Positions 32,043 through 34,880 of a stretch of 34,880 nucleotides of DNA are shown piece after piece. This DNA is from 2-02-FULL-48-14 sp964356195 (lineage in GTDB: Bacteria; Patescibacteriota; Gracilibacteria; UBA1369; 2-02-FULL-48-14), in the NCBI GenBank assembly GCA_964356195.1, contig CAYHGP010000012.1:1-34880 (forward strand), read 5' to 3'. Both the position numbers and the translations under genes were made by a program. The first letter of the stretch is position 1; each line of letters begins with the position of its first letter. Under the pieces are notes generated by a model. It was not told the DNA's origin. It made no database searches and saw only the letters and a program-made list of their open reading frames with translations.

Positions 32043-33071
32043 CTATCCCAGAATCTCTTCGAGCCGTCCACCTTCGATGGCCTGTTTGATTTCGCGGGCT
32101 AAACGACGGCCGGTGGACATGGGTTCTTTGTAGCGAAGCGCGGTGTAAGGGGAGCCTTCGATGTAAGGGTTGGTGCCGGCCACGATTCGAGCTGAAATTT
32201 CGAAGACGCGGAAGTTGAGTTGAGGATCTATGATTCCTTCGAGGCAGAAAGGTCCGAAGAGGCCTTTGGGGCAACCCTTTAAGTCTTTTGAATGTTTGAC
32301 CACGCTTTCACCAATTTCGAAGAACATGGGGAGCAACGATTCACGAACCACAATGGGTATGTTTCCGGTGATGGTGTAGCTTGTGCGAAGATTGGCATCG
32401 AGCTGGTCCTTGGCGGCGATGCGGCCAATGGAGTCGGCGTTGGACTCGTAGCGTTTGTCGAAGCTCATGATTTCAAGTTCGCCGGTGAGTGCCGAGTAGA
32501 AATAATGTACGTACATGGGAACTCCCACCACATATTCTTGAATTGCGTAGTCATTTTCACCCGGAAATTCCTTGATGCGTTCGTGAAATTCTTGCGGGGA
32601 GTTAGCAATGAAGTACCCGAATCCACCTTTCGCGCCGTGGAATTTTACAATCACCGCGCGGTCAATTTCCTCCGGCGTTTTATAAACTCGTGGTAAGTTC
32701 AGTCCGGCTTTTTTGAGCCATTCGCGTTCCATGGTTCGGTCTGATTCCCACTTTAAAATTTCCTTGGAACCGTAGTACAGGGCTCTCATATTTTGTGCGA
32801 TGGCTTCAGGTCCCACATAGCTCACAAAAGAGCCGTGTGGAATGACGATGGCGTTGCGTGCCTGTAGAAGATTTTCAATGGTGAAATAGTCTTCGAAACT
32901 GGGGATCTCAATGAGTTCGTCGGCGACGGGGAAACTTTCAAAAACACGCCGCGTTTTCGGAGTGACAATCGCGATTGTACGGAATCCCTCATCTTTAGCA
33001 CCCTTGAGAATTTGAAGCGCGGTGTGGCTTCCCAAGGTGGCAATGGCGTAATCTGAAATAGAAGTACTCAT
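32043..33071 (-). CDS. purP: Formate-dependent AICAR synthetase PurP
   Basis: A 342-residue ATP-grasp enzyme, 5-formaminoimidazole-4-carboxamide ribonucleotide synthetase, replacing the folate-dependent PurH transformylase step. It carries the hallmark segments of archaeal PurP: IATLGSHTALQILKGAKDEG, VIPHGSFVSYVG, LKWESDRTMER, VIVKFHGAKGGFGYFIA, IQEYVVGVPMYVHYFYS, FDKRYESNADSIGRI, GNIPIVVRESLLP and FEISARIVAGTNPY. The length is normal. A promoter-like TCGACA-N16-TAAACT (33117-33090, minus) would start RNA about 12 nt before the ATG. It leads a two-gene operon with the PurP-like paralogue. The archaeal character suggests transfer or shared ancestry. Confidence 0.93.
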   Translation of the reverse strand: MSTSISDYAIATLGSHTALQILKGAKDEGFRTIAIVTPKTRRVFESFPVADELIEIPSFEDYFTIENLLQARNAIVIPHGSFVSYVGPEAIAQNMRALYYGSKEILKWESDRTMEREWLKKAGLNLPRVYKTPEEIDRAVIVKFHGAKGGFGYFIANSPQEFHERIKEFPGENDYAIQEYVVGVPMYVHYFYSALTGELEIMSFDKRYESNADSIGRIAAKDQLDANLRTSYTITGNIPIVVRESLLPMFFEIGESVVKHSKDLKGCPKGLFGPFCLEGIIDPQLNFRVFEISARIVAGTNPYIEGSPYTALRYKEPMSTGRRLAREIKQAIEGGRLEEILG

Positions 33072-33089
33072 GAGACGAATGTTTTGATG

Positions 33090-33117
33090 AGTTTAGCAAA
33101 GTTCCAGGAATTGTCGA
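33090..33117 (-). promoter_or_regulatory. Predicted purP promoter
   Basis: Minus-strand TCGACA (33117-33112), 16 bases, TAAACT (33095-33090); the leader would be about 12 nt. Confidence 0.4.
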
Positions 33118-33139
33118 GTGGTGAAGTTTATGAAGCGGC

Positions 33140-33168
33140 TTGACAGCTGAGTGCTACCATGCTATAAA
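33140..33168 (+). promoter_or_regulatory. Strong promoter of the small lipoprotein gene
   Basis: Perfect TTGACA (33140-33145), 17 bases, TATAAA (33163-33168). The predicted start near 33175 leaves about 13 nt before the ATG at 33188. It is the best sigma-70-type match in the window. Confidence 0.75.
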
Positions 33169-33176
33169 TTAGCACT
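33149..33176. promoter_or_regulatory. CIRCE-like half-sites in inverted order around the -10
   Basis: GAGTGCTA (33149-33156) and TTAGCACT (33169-33176) flank the -10 hexamer, with a 7-bp perfect inverted repeat AGTGCTA/TAGCACT. Each matches 8 of 9 bases of a CIRCE (HrcA) half-site, but the halves are in the reverse order from normal CIRCE. Confidence 0.45.
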
Positions 33177-33187
33177 AACGTCAAGTT

Positions 33188-33418
33188 ATGCGCACACCTG
33201 CTTTTCTCCTTCTCAGCACTCTTGCGGCTTGTCCTCCTTGTGGAGACGAGGACTCCCTCGACCCTAGTGAACTTGCAGCACCTCAAGATGACGCCGCTTG
33301 GAAAGAACTCCTCGAAGAGGCCGGCCAGGAAGAAGAGCCAAATCTTATAGAGTCAAGCTGCGTCGATGTTTCTAGAGACGTGGAATGCGTCACTACGCCA
33401 CTCCCAGAACAAGAGTGA
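33188..33418 (+). CDS. Small acidic lipoprotein
   Basis: A 76-residue protein with a lipoprotein signal peptide: RTPAFLLLSTLAAC places the lipobox LAAC with the modified Cys at residue 15. The mature part is strongly acidic (EEAGQEEEP) with three further Cys (residue 18 and two in SSCVDVSRDVECV). I do not recognise the family. A near-consensus promoter with a palindrome over its -10 suggests a highly expressed, repressible gene. Its last 26 bases overlap the 3' end of the convergent gene at 33393. Confidence 0.72.
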   Translation: MRTPAFLLLSTLAACPPCGDEDSLDPSELAAPQDDAAWKELLEEAGQEEEPNLIESSCVDVSRDVECVTTPLPEQE

Positions 33419-34868
33419 CTTCATTATTCAAGATGGTGTTTTCTGTTTGAGAGATGAGATTGCCCTCGGTGGGGACCTCCGTGTCTTTTGATAAAAAGCG
33501 AAGACCGGTTCCTTGGTAACGGGCAACCGCTTCGGCCAGGCGCATTTCCTCATGAGTGAAAACCACTCGCTCTCCTTTTTTGTCTTTAAAGCTGTAAGAA
33601 GCGGCCAAAGGAATTTCGTAGTCTTGGATGCCGCGTCCATCTTTTTTGTCCAAAGCAACCGTGACGGCTTGGCCTTGAGGGGGGATGTACATCTTTAAAA
33701 TGGATTGATACGCCGCGAGCGCTTTATTAGGATCCATTAAGGTCTTTGCCGTTCCCGTGTGGGTAGTTAGACCTTGGCTTAATGCTAAAAGACGATTGCC
33801 GTGGGCTTCATAAGGACCGCTTGGCGCAGGCGTTATTCCTTTTTCCATGAGAAGAGATCTCCAATAAGTAGCGGGGTTGATTTGAAAGGGGCCAATAGAA
33901 TCTTCGTCTCCGTTCAACGGCGTCATACTTAGGGCGTCTTGGACATCATCGGTCCATTCACGGCGAACTTGTTCACGACGTAAAGCAAATTCCAAGAACA
34001 CCGCAGGAGGCTGATGAATTTGACGAGCGTCTAAGCCAATATTTTTATAAAAATCTCGAGCTTGTTCTTCGATTTCAGGATGGATCTGAGCCACGAGAGC
34101 ATCGATGTCGGGGCGGTAATACTTTTGACGATCTTGGCAGAAGCGATCTTGAATTTTTTCTAAAGTCTCTTGAACGTATTGCACATTTTCTATATCCAAG
34201 CGATCCACGCTTTTCTCTTGGTCGTAGGATTCAGGGGAAGCTTCAAGTTCTCCCAACAAGGAAAGGAACCCTCCTATGTACTCAGGAAAAGTAGCATGAC
34301 CTGTATCTCCGGCAGAGTAATGAATCATGAGCGCCTCGTAAAACTCTTCAGAACTCGGTTTTTGTGACCCTAAATAGTTACGAATCTCTCTTAGCGCTGG
34401 CGAAAATTTCATATTTTCGGTATCTGTAAAAGCTTGGCTCAACAGACCAGGCAGTTGCCCTTTCCTCACTTCCGCGTCCAGCTCGGTTTGTTCCTTGTGT
34501 GCCGTTTCGGTTGCTTGGGTTCTTGCTTCTGCGTGTACTTGCTTGAGTTCTTGCAAGGCGATGAGGGGGCCTTGAACCCGCTCGTTTCCATCCTGGAAGA
34601 GATGAATGTTTCCCTTTTCCAGTTTCAACTGAACCCCCACAGGCTCATCGGCATTGAACGCATAACCCTGAGCTTGGCAGAGCTTATAAAGCTGTTCCAA
34701 GATCAAAATGGCATCAAAAGTAGGATGCCGGCTCCCCAAACTTTTTGAGAAGCGAGCTAAAGAGGCGCTCAAAGGTTCCGGCGAGGGATGAGACCACTCC
34801 CACTTCGCACTCTGAATTTTTTCAGGAGTCAAAAGTCCGAGTCGTTCTTGATCCGTTTTCGCTCTCAC
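33393..34868 (-). CDS. Hypothetical protein, start near or beyond window edge
   Basis: At least 491 residues, not recognised. It is largely alpha-helical and charged (for example a Gln/Glu/Ala-rich stretch about residues 100-135), without a signal peptide or membrane segment in view. The one suggestive motif, EDSIGPFQINPATYW near residue 325, resembles the Ser-x-Gly-x-x-Gln-Ile stretch of lysozyme-fold transglycosylases, but no matching catalytic glutamate context can be assigned with confidence. GTG at 34868 has GGGGGA upstream, a rare Shine-Dalgarno-like sequence here, but the frame stays open to base 34880, so the true start may lie outside. It overlaps the lipoprotein gene by 26 bases, tail to tail. 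Confidence 0.6.
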   Translation of the reverse strand: MRAKTDQERLGLLTPEKIQSAKWEWSHPSPEPLSASLARFSKSLGSRHPTFDAILILEQLYKLCQAQGYAFNADEPVGVQLKLEKGNIHLFQDGNERVQGPLIALQELKQVHAEARTQATETAHKEQTELDAEVRKGQLPGLLSQAFTDTENMKFSPALREIRNYLGSQKPSSEEFYEALMIHYSAGDTGHATFPEYIGGFLSLLGELEASPESYDQEKSVDRLDIENVQYVQETLEKIQDRFCQDRQKYYRPDIDALVAQIHPEIEEQARDFYKNIGLDARQIHQPPAVFLEFALRREQVRREWTDDVQDALSMTPLNGDEDSIGPFQINPATYWRSLLMEKGITPAPSGPYEAHGNRLLALSQGLTTHTGTAKTLMDPNKALAAYQSILKMYIPPQGQAVTVALDKKDGRGIQDYEIPLAASYSFKDKKGERVVFTHEEMRLAEAVARYQGTGLRFLSKDTEVPTEGNLISQTENTILNNEVTLVLGVA

Positions 34869-34880
34869 GATGTCTCCCCC

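Noticed and set aside
1..34880. UGA recoded as glycine.
   Set aside because: Many complete family-length genes end in TGA (kinase, hydrolase, serine dehydratase alpha, oxidoreductase alpha), and no in-frame TGA interrupts a conserved domain.

Overview
The window reads as a compact bacterial chromosome segment, most likely from the Candidate Phyla Radiation (Patescibacteria); a Peregrinibacteria-like lineage is my best guess, not a proven one. Reasons: dense genes with 1-4 base start/stop overlaps, almost no Shine-Dalgarno sequences, archaeal-looking metabolic genes (two PurP-type ligases, an archaeal-style sugar-phosphate nucleotidylyltransferase), and a six-gene family of cysteine-rich proteins I cannot assign to any characterised family. 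TGA is a normal stop codon here, which argues against the UGA-glycine lineages Gracilibacteria and Absconditabacteria. No insertion sequence, CRISPR array or phage gene was seen.

Layout. 1-3230 (minus): a PfkB-type kinase gene overlapping mutS, whose 3' end is cut by the window edge. 3404-3478: tRNA-Arg(CCT), overlapped on the other strand by a small serine hydrolase gene. 4102-7032: DMT transporter, a large M48 membrane metalloprotease, and a small exported protein. 7050-8523: lexA with a clear promoter and palindromic operator, a tiny basic ORF, and a metallo-beta-lactamase-fold protein that has lost its metal ligands. 8604-9860: enolase. 9868-10847: two tandem copies of a roughly 475-nt sequence whose differences are compensatory in helices, that is, a large structured RNA I cannot name.

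10863-16351: an operon for serine-to-acetyl-CoA fermentation: two-subunit iron-sulfur serine dehydratase, a GART (PurN-like) formyltransferase fused to a ferredoxin, a two-subunit 2-oxoacid:ferredoxin oxidoreductase, and a 2Fe-2S ferredoxin. Serine would be deaminated to pyruvate and then oxidised to acetyl-CoA with electrons going to ferredoxin. 16352-17856 (minus): a small lipoprotein and a GlmU-like sugar nucleotidyltransferase.

17929-28569: the most novel part. Six tandem paralogues (518-556 aa, about 7% Cys in the two I counted) form two three-gene blocks separated by a convergently placed TrmB-type regulator. Each protein has an N-terminal eight-cysteine module, a cysteine-rich core that is itself two-fold repeated, and a C-terminal copy of the same module. 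Zinc sites in the modules are either whole or broken in both halves. A TraG/VirD4-like or DUF87-type ATPase follows under its own promoter.

30909-33071 (minus): two PurP-type formate-dependent purine ligases. 33188-34880: a small lipoprotein with a strong promoter, and an unknown protein running to the window edge.
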